Positions 7,667 to 17,504 of a stretch of DNA of 64,000 nt are shown one piece after another. Below the pieces are notes generated by a model. The model worked only from the letters and a program-made list of their open reading frames with translations, did no database searches and was not told the DNA's origin. The DNA lies in contig NZ_CP028913.1 in assembly GCF_003070885.1 (NCBI RefSeq), positions 186,001 to 250,000 of the forward strand, written 5' to 3'. How positions within the stretch are numbered: the stretch's first letter is position 1; every line of letters begins with the position of its first letter. Source of the DNA: Agromyces badenianii. Its GTDB lineage: Bacteria > Actinomycetota > Actinomycetes > Actinomycetales > Microbacteriaceae. Both the position numbers and the translations under genes were made by a program.

Positions 7667-10600
7667 GTGACCGCTGACGCACCCGGCATCCTCGACAGCT
7701 CGACGCTCGCGGCGCCACCACGCACGCTGCTCGACGTGCTCCGCGCCACGACCCAGGCGCATCCCGACGCCTCCGCACTCGAGGACGCGGACGGCGCCCT
7801 CAGCTACCGGGAGCTCATGGCACGCGTCGTGCGCACGGCAGCTCGCCTGTACGAGGCCGGGGTGCGCCGGGGTGATCGTGTCGGGGTCCGGATGCCCTCG
7901 GGTTCGCGAGAGCTCTACATCGCCATCCTCGGCGTGATCGCCGCCGGCGCCGCCTACGTTCCCGTCGATGCCGACGACCCCGAGGAGCGGGCCCGGCTCG
8001 TCTTCGGCGAAGCCGGCGTGCGCGGAGTGATCACCGGCCGCGGGGCCTTCGAACCGATCGGCGATCCGGCACCGGATGCCGCGACGCCCGAGCTCTTCGA
8101 CGGGCACCCGCCGCACCCGAGCACGCACGCGACCCCCGTCGCGGCACCGCCCGGCCTCGACGACGACGCGTGGATCATCTTCACCTCGGGTTCGACCGGC
8201 ACGCCGAAGGGCGTCGCCGTGACCCATCGCTCCGCGGCGGCGTTCGTCGACGCCGAGGCGCGGATCTTCCTGCAGGACGCACCGCTCGGCCCCGGCGATC
8301 GGGTGCTCGCGGGGCTCTCGGTCGCCTTCGACGCCTCCTGCGAAGAGATGTGGCTCGCCTGGCGGCACGGCGCCTGCCTCGTGCCGGCGCCGCGGAGCCT
8401 CGTGCGCAGCGGCATGGACCTCGGCCCGTGGATGGTCTCGCACTCGATCACGGTCGTCTCGACGGTGCCGACACTCGCCGCGTTGTGGCCCGCCGAGGCG
8501 ATCGAGAACGTGCGGTTGCTGATCTTCGGCGGCGAGGCCTGCCCGCCCGAGCTCGTGGCCCGCCTCGCCTCGGCCGAGCGCGAGGTGTGGAACACCTATG
8601 GTCCGACCGAGGCCACGGTCGTCGCCTGCGCGGCGCTGCTCGACGGCACGTCGCCCGTGCGCATCGGCCTGCCGCTCGACGGCTGGTCGCTCGCCGTCGT
8701 CGACCCCGAGGGCCGGCCGGTCGGCGACGGCGAGGTGGGCGAGCTCATCATCGGCGGTGCCGGTCTCGCCCGCTACCTCGATCCCGAGAAGGATGCCGCG
8801 AAGTACTCGCCGATGCCGACCCTCGGCTGGGAACGTGCCTACCGCTCGGGCGACCTCGTCGTCTTCGATCGAGCCGGCCTCCTGTTTCAGGGGCGCGCCG
8901 ACGACCAGGTGAAGGTCGGCGGTCGACGCATCGAGCTCGGTGAGATCGAGTCGGCGCTCCAGGCCCTTCCGGGTGTCACGGGCGCGGCCGCCGCCGTGCG
9001 GCACACCGAAGCGGGCAACCAGGTGATCGTCGGATATCTCGCCGCCGCCGACGGATTCGACCGGGTCGCGGGCCGTGCGCTGCTGGCCGAGCAGTTGCCG
9101 GCAGCCCTGGTGCCCCTGCTCGCGCTCGTCGCCGAACTGCCGACGCGCACCTCGGGCAAGGTCGACCGCGCCGCCCTGCCGTGGCCGCTGGAGGGCGTGG
9201 AACCGGATGCCGCCGGCCTCGACCCATCCGCCGCCTGGCTCGCCGAGCAGTGGCAGGCGGTGCTCGGCGTGCCGGTCACCGAACTCGCCGCGAGCTTCTT
9301 CGACCTGGGCGGCGGATCGCTCGCGGCCGCCCAGCTCGTCAGCCGCATCCGCAGCCGCGATCCCGAGTTCGCCGTCGCGGACATCTACGACCACCCGCGC
9401 CTCGGAGCCATGGCCGCCGAGATCGAGGCGCGCACGTCGCGTGAGCCGGTCGGCGCCCCGTCGTTCCGCCAGTCGGTGCCGACCCCTCGCGCGACGCAAT
9501 GGCTGCAGACGCTCGTCGGCATCCCGCTCTTCATCCTGAGCGGTGCGCGATGGCTGCTGTACCTGCTCACGGCGACGACCATCCTCACGGCGATGAGCGA
9601 TGGGTTCGCGTTCCTGCCGACGGTGCCCCTCTGGGTGCTCATCGTCGGGCTCGTCCTCTTCGCCACGCCGTTCGGCCGCATGGCCATCGCGGTCGCCGGC
9701 GCGCGCCTGCTCCTCGCCGGTCTCGAACCGGGCGACTATCCCCGCGGCGGCTCCGTGCACATGCGCATGTGGCTGGCCGACCAGATCGCGCACCAGGTCG
9801 ATCCGGTCGGGCTCTCGGGCGCACCGTGGGTGTCGAACTACGCGCGAGCGCTCGGCGCGAAGATCGGCCAGGACGTCGACCTCCACACGCTGCCGCCCGT
9901 CACGGGAATGCTCACGATCGGCGACCGCGCCGCGATCGAGCCCGAGGTCGATCTCGCCGGCACCTGGATCGACGGCGACGTGGTGCGCATCGGCCGGGTG
10001 CGCATCGGTGCCGGCTCGACGATCGGCACCCGCAGCACCCTGCTCCCCGGAGCGCGAATCGGGAAGGGCGCCGAGATCGCCCCGGGGTCCGCGGTCTTCG
10101 GGGGTGTGCCGGCGGGCCAGCACTGGGCCGGTTCCCCCGCCCGGCGCGTCGGCCCGGCCCGCCTCACGACCGACGAACCGCCTCGGCCGCGGCGCTGGCT
10201 CGTGGCGTACGGTGCCTCCTCGCTCTTCCTCTCTCTGCTGCCGATCGTCGCATTCTCGGCCGGGGGTGCGGTGATCGCCGTGGCGATCGACGGTGCGGCG
10301 ACGCTCGGCGATGCCGCGCTGCGTGCGCTCGCCTGGGTGGTGCCGGCGACGCTCGTCGCCGGCATCGTGTTCGCCTCCCTCGTCGCGATCGCCGTGCGAC
10401 TGCTCGCCATCGGGTTGCACGAGGGGCGGCATCCCGTGCGGAGCCGGGCCGGCTGGCAGGCATGGACCACCGAGCGGTTGATGGATGCCTCGCGCACGAT
10501 CCTGTTCCCGCTGTACTCGAGCCTCTTCACCCCGGTGTGGCTGCGACTGCTCGGCGCCGAGGTGGGCCGCGGCGTCGAGGCATCCACCGTGCTCCTGATC

Positions 10601-11608
10601 CCCTCGATGGCCACGATCGACGACGACGCCTTCCTCGCCGACGACACCATGGTCGCCTCGTACGAGCTCCAGCGCGGCTGGATGCGACTCGAGCGGGCGC
10701 GCATCGGCAAGCGGGCGTTCCTCGGCAACTCGGGCATCGCCTCCCCGGGGCACAAGCTCGCCCGCGACGCGCTCGTGGCGGTGCTCTCGGTGGCGCCGGT
10801 CAAGTCGAAGGCGGGCACCTCGTGGCTCGGCTCGCCGCCTGTCAGGCTGCGTCGCGCCCCGCTCGACGGCGACGAGAGCCGCACCTACCAGCCGCCGTAC
10901 CGGCTGCGGATCGCGCGCACCCTGTGGGAGCTCTGCCGCATCGTGCCCGTGATCGTGACCTGCGTCATGGGTCTCCTGGTGCTCTTCGCCCTCGCGGCGC
11001 TCGTCTCGGAGTTCGGGGTGTTCGTCGCGCTGCTGCTCAGCGGCGTCGTGATGCTCGCGGCCGGAGCCGTGGCCGCCGTCGTGAGCTCGATCGCGAAATG
11101 GGTGTTCGTCGGTCGCATCCGCGCGGGCGAGCAGCCGCTCTGGTCGAGCTTCGTCTGGCGCACCGAGGTGTCCGACACCTTCGTCGAGATGGTCGCCGCG
11201 CCCTGGTTCGCCCGGGCGGCGGCCGGCACGCCCGCGCTCGCCATGTGGCTCCGCACGCTCGGGGCCCGCATCGGACGGGGCGTCTGGTGCGACAGCTACT
11301 GGCTGCCCGAGGCCGACCTGGTGGAGCTCGGCGACGGTTCGACGGTGAACCGCGGCTGCGTGGTGCAGACCCACCTGTTCCATGATCGAATCATGAGCAT
11401 GGACCAGGTGACCCTCGAGGCGGGCGCGACGCTCGGGCCGCACAGCGTGATCCTGCCGGCAGCCCGCATCGGCGCCCACGCGACCGTCGGACCGGCGTCG
11501 CTCGTGATGCGGGGCGAGGAGGTGCCGGTCGGCAGTCGTTGGAGCGGCAACCCCATCGGGCCATGGCGTGCCGTTCGCGTGGCCGACTACCACCGGCGTG
11601 TGCGGTGA
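7667..11608 (+). CDS. pls: Pls-type single-module NRPS, putative homo-poly-amino-acid (poly-lysine-like) synthetase
   Basis: A 1313-aa membrane NRPS. Residues 40-480 are an adenylation domain (FTSGSTGTPKG, YGPTE, YRSGD, SGKVDR). Residues 510-590 are a carrier domain with LGGGSL, Ser551 being the phosphopantetheine site. After that come three soluble left-handed-beta-helix-like domains (about 690-830, 930-1060, 1155-1310) separated by pairs of membrane helices, six in all. There is no ordinary condensation or thioesterase domain. This order and length match epsilon-poly-L-lysine synthetase (about 1319 aa). Aligning to the PheA pocket I read the code D-A-E-S-I-G-T-V-V-K, close to the lysine code I recall for BacB. 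I prefer the GTG at 7667 after CAGGAGG over an in-frame GTG at 7607. Confidence 0.85.
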   Translation: MTADAPGILDSSTLAAPPRTLLDVLRATTQAHPDASALEDADGALSYRELMARVVRTAARLYEAGVRRGDRVGVRMPSGSRELYIAILGVIAAGAAYVPVDADDPEERARLVFGEAGVRGVITGRGAFEPIGDPAPDAATPELFDGHPPHPSTHATPVAAPPGLDDDAWIIFTSGSTGTPKGVAVTHRSAAAFVDAEARIFLQDAPLGPGDRVLAGLSVAFDASCEEMWLAWRHGACLVPAPRSLVRSGMDLGPWMVSHSITVVSTVPTLAALWPAEAIENVRLLIFGGEACPPELVARLASAEREVWNTYGPTEATVVACAALLDGTSPVRIGLPLDGWSLAVVDPEGRPVGDGEVGELIIGGAGLARYLDPEKDAAKYSPMPTLGWERAYRSGDLVVFDRAGLLFQGRADDQVKVGGRRIELGEIESALQALPGVTGAAAAVRHTEAGNQVIVGYLAAADGFDRVAGRALLAEQLPAALVPLLALVAELPTRTSGKVDRAALPWPLEGVEPDAAGLDPSAAWLAEQWQAVLGVPVTELAASFFDLGGGSLAAAQLVSRIRSRDPEFAVADIYDHPRLGAMAAEIEARTSREPVGAPSFRQSVPTPRATQWLQTLVGIPLFILSGARWLLYLLTATTILTAMSDGFAFLPTVPLWVLIVGLVLFATPFGRMAIAVAGARLLLAGLEPGDYPRGGSVHMRMWLADQIAHQVDPVGLSGAPWVSNYARALGAKIGQDVDLHTLPPVTGMLTIGDRAAIEPEVDLAGTWIDGDVVRIGRVRIGAGSTIGTRSTLLPGARIGKGAEIAPGSAVFGGVPAGQHWAGSPARRVGPARLTTDEPPRPRRWLVAYGASSLFLSLLPIVAFSAGGAVIAVAIDGAATLGDAALRALAWVVPATLVAGIVFASLVAIAVRLLAIGLHEGRHPVRSRAGWQAWTTERLMDASRTILFPLYSSLFTPVWLRLLGAEVGRGVEASTVLLIPSMATIDDDAFLADDTMVASYELQRGWMRLERARIGKRAFLGNSGIASPGHKLARDALVAVLSVAPVKSKAGTSWLGSPPVRLRRAPLDGDESRTYQPPYRLRIARTLWELCRIVPVIVTCVMGLLVLFALAALVSEFGVFVALLLSGVVMLAAGAVAAVVSSIAKWVFVGRIRAGEQPLWSSFVWRTEVSDTFVEMVAAPWFARAAAGTPALAMWLRTLGARIGRGVWCDSYWLPEADLVELGDGSTVNRGCVVQTHLFHDRIMSMDQVTLEAGATLGPHSVILPAARIGAHATVGPASLVMRGEEVPVGSRWSGNPIGPWRAVRVADYHRRVR

Positions 11609-12978
11609 TGGATCCCGCCGCAATCGGCGCCGACACCGCCGGAGACGCCTACCTGCCCGCCAGCGGAAACGGCGGGTACCGCACCGTGTCGAGCGAGCTC
11701 TCGCTGAAGTACCGCATCGCGCGGAATCGACTCGACGGGGTGGCGGTGCTGCGCCTGCAGGCGACGCAGCGGCTCGCGCGGTTCAGCCTCGACCTCGTGG
11801 GGCTCGCCGCCTCGCGGGTCCGGGTCGACGGGCGGAAGGCGGAGTTCCGGCATTCCCGGGGCAAGCTCAAGATCACGCCGTCGCAGCCCATCGCGCCGGG
11901 TTCGATCGTCGACGTCGAGGTGGTGTACGGCGGCGCTCCGAAGCCGCGTCGTTCACGGTGGGGCTCCATCGGCTGGGAGGAGCTCGATGACGGGGTGCTC
12001 GTCGCCTCGCAGCCGTCGGGCGCCCCGACCTGGTTCCCCTGCAACGATCACCCCTCCGACAAGGCGAGTCATCGTCTGCGATTCGAGACGGATGCCGCGT
12101 ACACCGTCATCGGCAACGGCGAGCTCGTCGAGCACCGAGTGGCCGCCGGCCAGGGGATCTGGGTCTTCGAGCAGCTCGAGCCGACCGCGAGCTACCTGCT
12201 CACGGTGCAGATCGGCCGGTACGCCAGACGTGCGCTCTCGTTCGACGGTGCGCAGTGCGAGGTCTTCTTCCCCCGTGAGCTCGAACGGCAGGTGCGAGCC
12301 GACTTCGGCCGCCTGCCTCAGATGCTCGCGGCGTTCGAGGAGCGGTTCGGGCCGTATCCCTTCGGGCAGTACTCGGTCGTGGTGACTCCCGACGAACTGG
12401 AGATCCCCCTCGAGGCGCAGGGCCTGGCCGTCTTCGGCGCGAACCACGTCGACGGCCGCGGCGGCGAGGAGCGACTCATCGCGCACGAGCTCGCGCACCA
12501 GTGGTTCGGCAACAGCGTCGGTCTCGCGCGCTGGCAGGACATCTGGCTCAACGAGGGCTTCTGCTGCTACGCCGAGTGGTTGTGGTCGGAAGCCTCGGGC
12601 AGGGAGTCGGCCGACGAGCTCGCTCGCCGACATCACGCGCTGGTCGCGCAGTCGCCGGCCGACCTGCTGATCGGCGATCCCGGGCCGGTGCACATGTTCG
12701 ACGACCGGGTCTACAAGCGCGGTGCACTCACGCTGCACGCGTTGCGACTCGAGATGGGCGACGCCGGCTTCTTCGAGCTGTTGCGCACCTGGACCGACGA
12801 GCACCGGCACGCCACGGCCACGACCTCGGAGTTCATCGAGCTGGTCGCCTCTCGAGCCGACGGGGCGGTCGGCGAGTTCTTCGAGGCGTGGCTCTTCCAT
12901 CCGGTGCTCCCGGCGTTGCCGGCCGCCCCCTCGGTCGCGACCGACCCCCTCAACCCGGGTCGGCGACGGCGACACTGA
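11608..12978 (+). CDS. M1-family metallopeptidase coupled to the Pls-like synthetase
   Basis: A 456-aa gluzincin of the M1 aminopeptidase family, with zinc site HELAH at residues 293-297 and the third ligand Glu316 (HExxH-18-E, then GFCCYAEW). The usual GAMEN exopeptidase motif is replaced by EIPLEAQGLAVF. No signal peptide is seen. The ATG shares its first base with the synthetase TGA (TGATG), so translation is probably coupled. In Streptomyces, M1-type aminopeptidases are linked to epsilon-poly-lysine degradation, so trimming the polymer is inferred. The 3' end overlaps the convergent transferase gene by 29 nt. Confidence 0.87.
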   Translation: MDPAAIGADTAGDAYLPASGNGGYRTVSSELSLKYRIARNRLDGVAVLRLQATQRLARFSLDLVGLAASRVRVDGRKAEFRHSRGKLKITPSQPIAPGSIVDVEVVYGGAPKPRRSRWGSIGWEELDDGVLVASQPSGAPTWFPCNDHPSDKASHRLRFETDAAYTVIGNGELVEHRVAAGQGIWVFEQLEPTASYLLTVQIGRYARRALSFDGAQCEVFFPRELERQVRADFGRLPQMLAAFEERFGPYPFGQYSVVVTPDELEIPLEAQGLAVFGANHVDGRGGEERLIAHELAHQWFGNSVGLARWQDIWLNEGFCCYAEWLWSEASGRESADELARRHHALVAQSPADLLIGDPGPVHMFDDRVYKRGALTLHALRLEMGDAGFFELLRTWTDEHRHATATTSEFIELVASRADGAVGEFFEAWLFHPVLPALPAAPSVATDPLNPGRRRRH

Positions 12979-13615
12979 CGAGGCATCCCTCGACGCGAAG
13001 GTCGATGATGCGGTACCGGGTCGACCCGTCTTCGATTCGCGCGACCCCACGTTCGAAGCTCACCGCGCCCGGCTCCACCCGGAGGCCCCGGCCGTCGGCC
13101 TTCAGCACGGCCTCGGTGCGCACCCAGCGGCGGATCGCCGATCTGCTCGACCCGCCGATGAGTCGGGTGACGGCTCGGCGGCGTTCGTTCTCGGCGTCGC
13201 GAGACGCCTCCGCGCGCCCGCGCTCGATGTCGACGCCGACGTGGCTGCCGGCCGGGGCGACGGCCGCGATCACGAGCTCGGCGCACGATGCCAGGCTCGC
13301 GAGGGGCGGCGGCCCGGCGGCATCCGGCCAGACGATGCTCGGCCGACCGTGCTCTGCACCGCAGCGCTCGCAGCTCGCCCTGATCTCGATCTCGCCCGGC
13401 CCGATGTCGCCGGTCTCGGCGACATCGGCGGCCAGCTCGCGCAGGAGCATGCGGCCGAGCAGGAAGCGATCGCGCTGCGCACCGTTCACCGTGCCGGCCG
13501 CGCGGGCACGCTCGGCGCCGCCGAGCAGGTGGAGTGCCCGCTCGCGGTCGAAGTCGTCGGGGTGCGCCCACCGGACGCGCACCCCGCCTTCGATCGTCTT
13601 CGCTCCGGCAGCCAC
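12950..13615 (-). CDS. Sfp-type 4'-phosphopantetheinyl transferase
   Basis: A protein of about 221 aa with the two diagnostic motifs: VGVDIE (Mg/CoA site) and RWVRTEAVLKADGRGL (W-x-x-x-E-A-x-x-K-x-x-G). A CxxC pair (CERCG) lies near residue 90. It would move phosphopantetheine from CoA onto the carrier serine of the facing Pls-like synthetase, the only carrier protein in the window. The GTG at 13615 is 7 nt after the upstream hydrolase stop. An internal GTG at 13582, preceded by GAAGG, is an alternative start. Confidence 0.87.
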   Translation of the reverse strand: MAAGAKTIEGGVRVRWAHPDDFDRERALHLLGGAERARAAGTVNGAQRDRFLLGRMLLRELAADVAETGDIGPGEIEIRASCERCGAEHGRPSIVWPDAAGPPPLASLASCAELVIAAVAPAGSHVGVDIERGRAEASRDAENERRRAVTRLIGGSSRSAIRRWVRTEAVLKADGRGLRVEPGAVSFERGVARIEDGSTRYRIIDLRVEGCLVSVAVADPG

Positions 13616-13622
13616 GATCGTG

Positions 13623-14486
<864 letters not shown>

Positions 14487-14488
14487 CT

Positions 14489-14501
14489 AACCGGATTGGT
14501 T
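14489..14501. promoter_or_regulatory. Short AACC/GGTT inverted repeat
   Basis: AACC-GGATT-GGTT sits in the hydrolase leader and shares half-site bases with the two stronger sites below. Its role is doubtful. Confidence 0.25.
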
Positions 14502-14509
14502 CGGTGTGT

Positions 14510-14526
14510 TGGTTATAACGTAACCA
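14510..14526. promoter_or_regulatory. Operator candidate over the hydrolase -10
   Basis: TGGTTA-TAACG-TAACCA is a perfect 6-bp inverted repeat overlapping the hydrolase -10 box. It contains TGGTTATAAC, repeated at 14563-14572 on the other side of the intergenic region. Confidence 0.6.
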
Positions 14527-14551
14527 TAGCGAGATCATTCCAACCTGTCTA
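14523..14551 (-). promoter_or_regulatory. Hydrolase promoter
   Basis: On the minus strand, TAGACA (14551-14546), 17 bp, TATGGT (14528-14523). This is a good sigma-70-type match overlapping the operator candidate. Confidence 0.5.
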
Positions 14552-14557
14552 GCGCGT

Positions 14558-14573
14558 TATGATGGTTATAACC
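14558..14573 (+). promoter_or_regulatory. CGNR gene -10 box and adjoining palindrome
   Basis: TATGAT (14558-14563) is followed directly by the perfect palindrome GGTTATAACC (14564-14573), which would cover the start of transcription. This suggests autoregulation of the downstream CGNR protein gene. Confidence 0.55.
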
Positions 14574-14595
14574 TCCCGTTCAGAATCGAGTCCCG

Positions 14596-15096
14596 ATGTC
14601 CACCTCGCTGTTGCTCGACCTCGTGAACTCGCGGCTCGTGCTGGGCCCCGAGGTCAGCGACGAACTCGGCGACGACGCCGAGGCCGCCGCCTGGTTGCGC
14701 GAGCACGGGCTCGACGGCTCGCCGGCAGAGGTCGCCGACGCGCGAGCAGTGCGCAATGCGCTCGTTCCGTTTCTTCGAGGCGAGACGGATGCCGCTGCGC
14801 TCGAGGCGTGGGCAGGCGCGATGCGCAAGCGCGCCCGGCTCCACGCCGATGGGCTCGACTGGGTCGACGACATCGATGGCGATCGTGCCGTCGGTGCGCG
14901 CGTCATCGAGGAGTGGGCGGCACTGCAGGGCGAGCAGGGCTCGCGCATCCGGCCGTGTGCAGCTGAAGACTGCCAGCACTTCCTCATCGACGAGAGCCGC
15001 GCGAACGCCCGCAAGTGGCACTCGATGGAAACCTGCGGCAATCGCGCGAAGGCGCGCCGCCACTACGCGAGGTCGAAGGTGGGCGGAGTAGGGTGA
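14596..15096 (+). CDS. CGNR zinc-finger regulator (ABATE domain)
   Basis: A 166-aa protein. Residues 1-115 match the ABATE stress-response domain (LLLDLVNSRL start). Residues 118-160 are the CGNR zinc finger: RPCAAEDCQHFLIDESRANARKWHSMETCGNRAKARRHY, with the CxxxxC and CGNR elements. Such proteins are putative transcriptional regulators. It lies divergent from the hydrolase with paired operators between them, so control of that promoter and its own is inferred. Confidence 0.87.
   Translation: MSTSLLLDLVNSRLVLGPEVSDELGDDAEAAAWLREHGLDGSPAEVADARAVRNALVPFLRGETDAAALEAWAGAMRKRARLHADGLDWVDDIDGDRAVGARVIEEWAALQGEQGSRIRPCAAEDCQHFLIDESRANARKWHSMETCGNRAKARRHYARSKVGGVG
15089..15094 (+). promoter_or_regulatory. 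-10 box of the POT transporter (leaderless pattern)
   Basis: TAGGGT ends 7 nt before the ATG at 15102. It overlaps the end of the CGNR gene. Confidence 0.4.
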
Positions 15097-15101
15097 CCAG
15101 C

Positions 15102-16625
15102 ATGGGCAGCGTCACCGAATCTGCCCCGGGGGAGTACGGGTCGCCTGAGCCGAGGGGAACCGGCGCAGGCGACTCGTCGCGCGACACTCGGGGCGACCAC
15201 GGCTTCTTCGGGCAACCGCGATCACTCGTGCACGTCTTCGGCGTCGAGATGTGGGAGCGCTTCAGCTTCTACGGCATGCAGGGAATCCTGCTCATCTACC
15301 TGTACTTCTCGGCCGCCGAGGGTGGTCTTGGCCTCGAGGAGACCGCAGCGGCCGGCATCGTCGGGGCCTACGGCGGCGGCGTCTACCTCTCGACGATCCT
15401 CGGCGCGTGGATCGCCGACCGGTTGCTCGGCAGCGAGAAGGTGCTGTTCTTCAGCGCCATCGTCATCATGGCCGGGCACATCGCGCTCGCGCTCATTCCC
15501 GGCTTCTTCGGCGTGGGCGTCGGCCTGATCCTCGTGGCCTTCGGCTCCGGCGGACTGAAGGCCAACGCCACGAGCGTCGTCGGCACGCTCTACTCCGACA
15601 ACGACCCGCGGCGCGACGCCGGGTTCTCGATCTTCTACCTCGGCATCAACCTCGGCGCATTCCTCGGACCCATCCTCACCGGGCTGCTGCAATCGACCCT
15701 CGGCTTCCACTGGGGCTTCGCGCTCGCCGCACTCGGCATGGCGTTCGGGCTCATCCAGTACTCGTTCGGGCGAAAGGCGCTGCCGCCCGAGGCATCCGTG
15801 GTGCCGAACCCGCTGCCCCGCGACCGCATCGGCCTCGTGATCGGCGTCGCAGCGGCATCCGTCGTGGTCGTCGTCGTGCTCGTCGCCACCGGTCTCATCA
15901 CCGCGACGAACCTCGTCACCTGGGTGATCGGGGCGGTGATCGCGGCCGCGGTCTCGTACTTCGTGGTGATCCTGTCGAGCCATCGCATCAGCACGGTCGA
16001 ACGCAGCCGGGTCGTCGGGTTCATCCCGCTGTTCATCGCGAGCGTCGCGTTCTGGTCGCTCTACCAGCAGCAGTTCACGGTGCTCACGATCTACTCCGAC
16101 AAGCAGTTGAACCGAGACCTCTTCGGCTGGGAGATGCCGGTCTCGTGGGTGCAGTCGATCAACCCGGTCTTCATCATCATCCTCTCGGGCGTCTTCGCCG
16201 CGATCTGGACGAAGCTCGGCGACCGGCAGCCGTCGACCCCGGTCAAGTTCGCGCTCGGCACGACGATCATGGGTGTGGCGTTCCTGCTCTTCATCCCGTT
16301 CGCCGGCGGCGCGGCGAACTCGACGCCGCTGCTCGCGATCGTCGGCATCCTCTTCGTCTTCACGGTCGCCGAGCTGCTGCTCTCCCCGGTGGGCCTCTCG
16401 GTCACGACGAAGCTCGCGCCGAAGGTGTTCCACACGCAGATGGTGGCGCTGTTCTTCCTGTCGGTCTCGCTCGGCACGGCCATCTCGGGCCAGCTCGCGA
16501 CGTTCTACTCGGCCGAGACCGAGGTGGCCTACTTCGGGGTGCTCGGCGGCATCGCGATCGTGCTCGGCGTGGCGCTCGCCGTCGGCAGCCGCGGCGTGCT
16601 GAAGCTCATGTCGGGCGTGCGCTGA
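15102..16625 (+). CDS. Proton-dependent oligopeptide (POT/PTR2) transporter
   Basis: A 507-aa integral membrane protein with about 14 helices importing di- and tripeptides with protons. The family signature ExxERFxxY appears as EMWERFSFYGMQ (about residue 50), and FYLGINLGAFLGP is the second PTR2 signature. Residues 1-35 form a polar cytoplasmic leader. The ATG at 15102 lies 7 nt after TAGGGT; a GTG 9 nt upstream is an alternative. Confidence 0.92.
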   Translation: MGSVTESAPGEYGSPEPRGTGAGDSSRDTRGDHGFFGQPRSLVHVFGVEMWERFSFYGMQGILLIYLYFSAAEGGLGLEETAAAGIVGAYGGGVYLSTILGAWIADRLLGSEKVLFFSAIVIMAGHIALALIPGFFGVGVGLILVAFGSGGLKANATSVVGTLYSDNDPRRDAGFSIFYLGINLGAFLGPILTGLLQSTLGFHWGFALAALGMAFGLIQYSFGRKALPPEASVVPNPLPRDRIGLVIGVAAASVVVVVVLVATGLITATNLVTWVIGAVIAAAVSYFVVILSSHRISTVERSRVVGFIPLFIASVAFWSLYQQQFTVLTIYSDKQLNRDLFGWEMPVSWVQSINPVFIIILSGVFAAIWTKLGDRQPSTPVKFALGTTIMGVAFLLFIPFAGGAANSTPLLAIVGILFVFTVAELLLSPVGLSVTTKLAPKVFHTQMVALFFLSVSLGTAISGQLATFYSAETEVAYFGVLGGIAIVLGVALAVGSRGVLKLMSGVR

Positions 16626-16675
16626 CCCGTCGCCCGCGCGATGAGTCCGTGAGACGGGCGATGCCTGCGGGCGGC

Positions 16676-16681
16676 TACGAT
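16676..16681 (+). promoter_or_regulatory. -10 box (leaderless pattern)
   Basis: TACGAT ends 7 nt before the ATG at 16689 of the glycosyltransferase. Confidence 0.4.
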
Positions 16682-16688
16682 TCGAGTG

Positions 16689-17504
16689 ATGACCCGAGCC
16701 CTGGTGGTGATGCCCACCTACAACGAGCGCGAGAACCTCGCCGCGATCGTGGCCCGCGTGCGAGCGGCGGCGCCTGCGGCATCCGTGCTCGTCGTCGACG
16801 ACTCCTCGCCCGACGGCACCGGTGTGCTCGCCGATGAGCTGGCGGCGGCGGATGCCTCGGTGCGGGTGCTGCATCGCATCGAGAAGAACGGGCTCGGCGC
16901 CGCATACCTCGACGCGTTCGCCTGGGCGCTCGCCGAGGGCTTCGACCCCATCGTGCAGATGGATGCCGACGGATCGCACCTGCCAGAGCAGCTCGATCGG
17001 CTGCTCGCGCCGCTCGGCATCAGCGGCGACGCTGTCGGCGGCGACGGGGGTGGCGGCGGTGACGGCCCGGCCGACCTCGTGATCGGCTCGCGATGGATTC
17101 CGGGCGGCTCGATCGAGAACTGGCCGCGCCATCGCCAATGGCTCTCGCGTGGCGGCAGCGCCTACGCGCGATGGGCGCTTCGGCTGCCAACCCGTGACGC
17201 GACGGCGGGCTACCGGGCGTTCCGTGCCGAGGCGCTGCGCCGCATCCGGCTCGACGATGTCAGCACGCGCGGCTACGGATTCCAGGTCGACATGCTCTGG
17301 CATGCGCACGAGGCCGGGCTCGTGGTCGTCGAAGTGCCCGTGACCTTCGTCGAGCGCGAGCGAGGCCGGTCGAAGATGAGTGCCGGCATCGTCGTTGAGG
17401 CGATGCTTCGCGTCACCGGGTGGGGCATCCGCAGTCGGCTCGGCCGGCGGCGTCGTCAGCCGACGAGCAACAACGGTTCCGACACCAGGCGTTCACGCGC
17501 CTGA
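16689..17504 (+). CDS. GT2 glycosyltransferase, polyprenol-phosphate mannosyltransferase-like
   Basis: A 271-aa soluble GT-A enzyme: VVMPTYNERENL, VVDDSSPDGT (nucleotide binding), VQMDADGSHLPE (DxD metal site) and GSRWIPGGSIENWP, the pattern of dolichol/polyprenol-phosphate mannose synthases (Ppm1/DPM1). It would move mannose from GDP-mannose to a lipid carrier used outside the membrane. A Gly/Asp-rich insert (about residues 117-130) and an Arg-rich tail are non-conserved. Its last 49 nt overlap the convergent ROK gene. Confidence 0.87.
   Translation: MTRALVVMPTYNERENLAAIVARVRAAAPAASVLVVDDSSPDGTGVLADELAAADASVRVLHRIEKNGLGAAYLDAFAWALAEGFDPIVQMDADGSHLPEQLDRLLAPLGISGDAVGGDGGGGGDGPADLVIGSRWIPGGSIENWPRHRQWLSRGGSAYARWALRLPTRDATAGYRAFRAEALRRIRLDDVSTRGYGFQVDMLWHAHEAGLVVVEVPVTFVERERGRSKMSAGIVVEAMLRVTGWGIRSRLGRRRRQPTSNNGSDTRRSRA

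Noticed and set aside
7556..11623. Minus-strand open frame of more than 1300 codons opposite the Pls-like gene
   Set aside because: A by-product of high GC. It has no domain pattern and a Gly/Arg/His-rich composition, whereas the plus strand encodes clear A, T and beta-helix domains.
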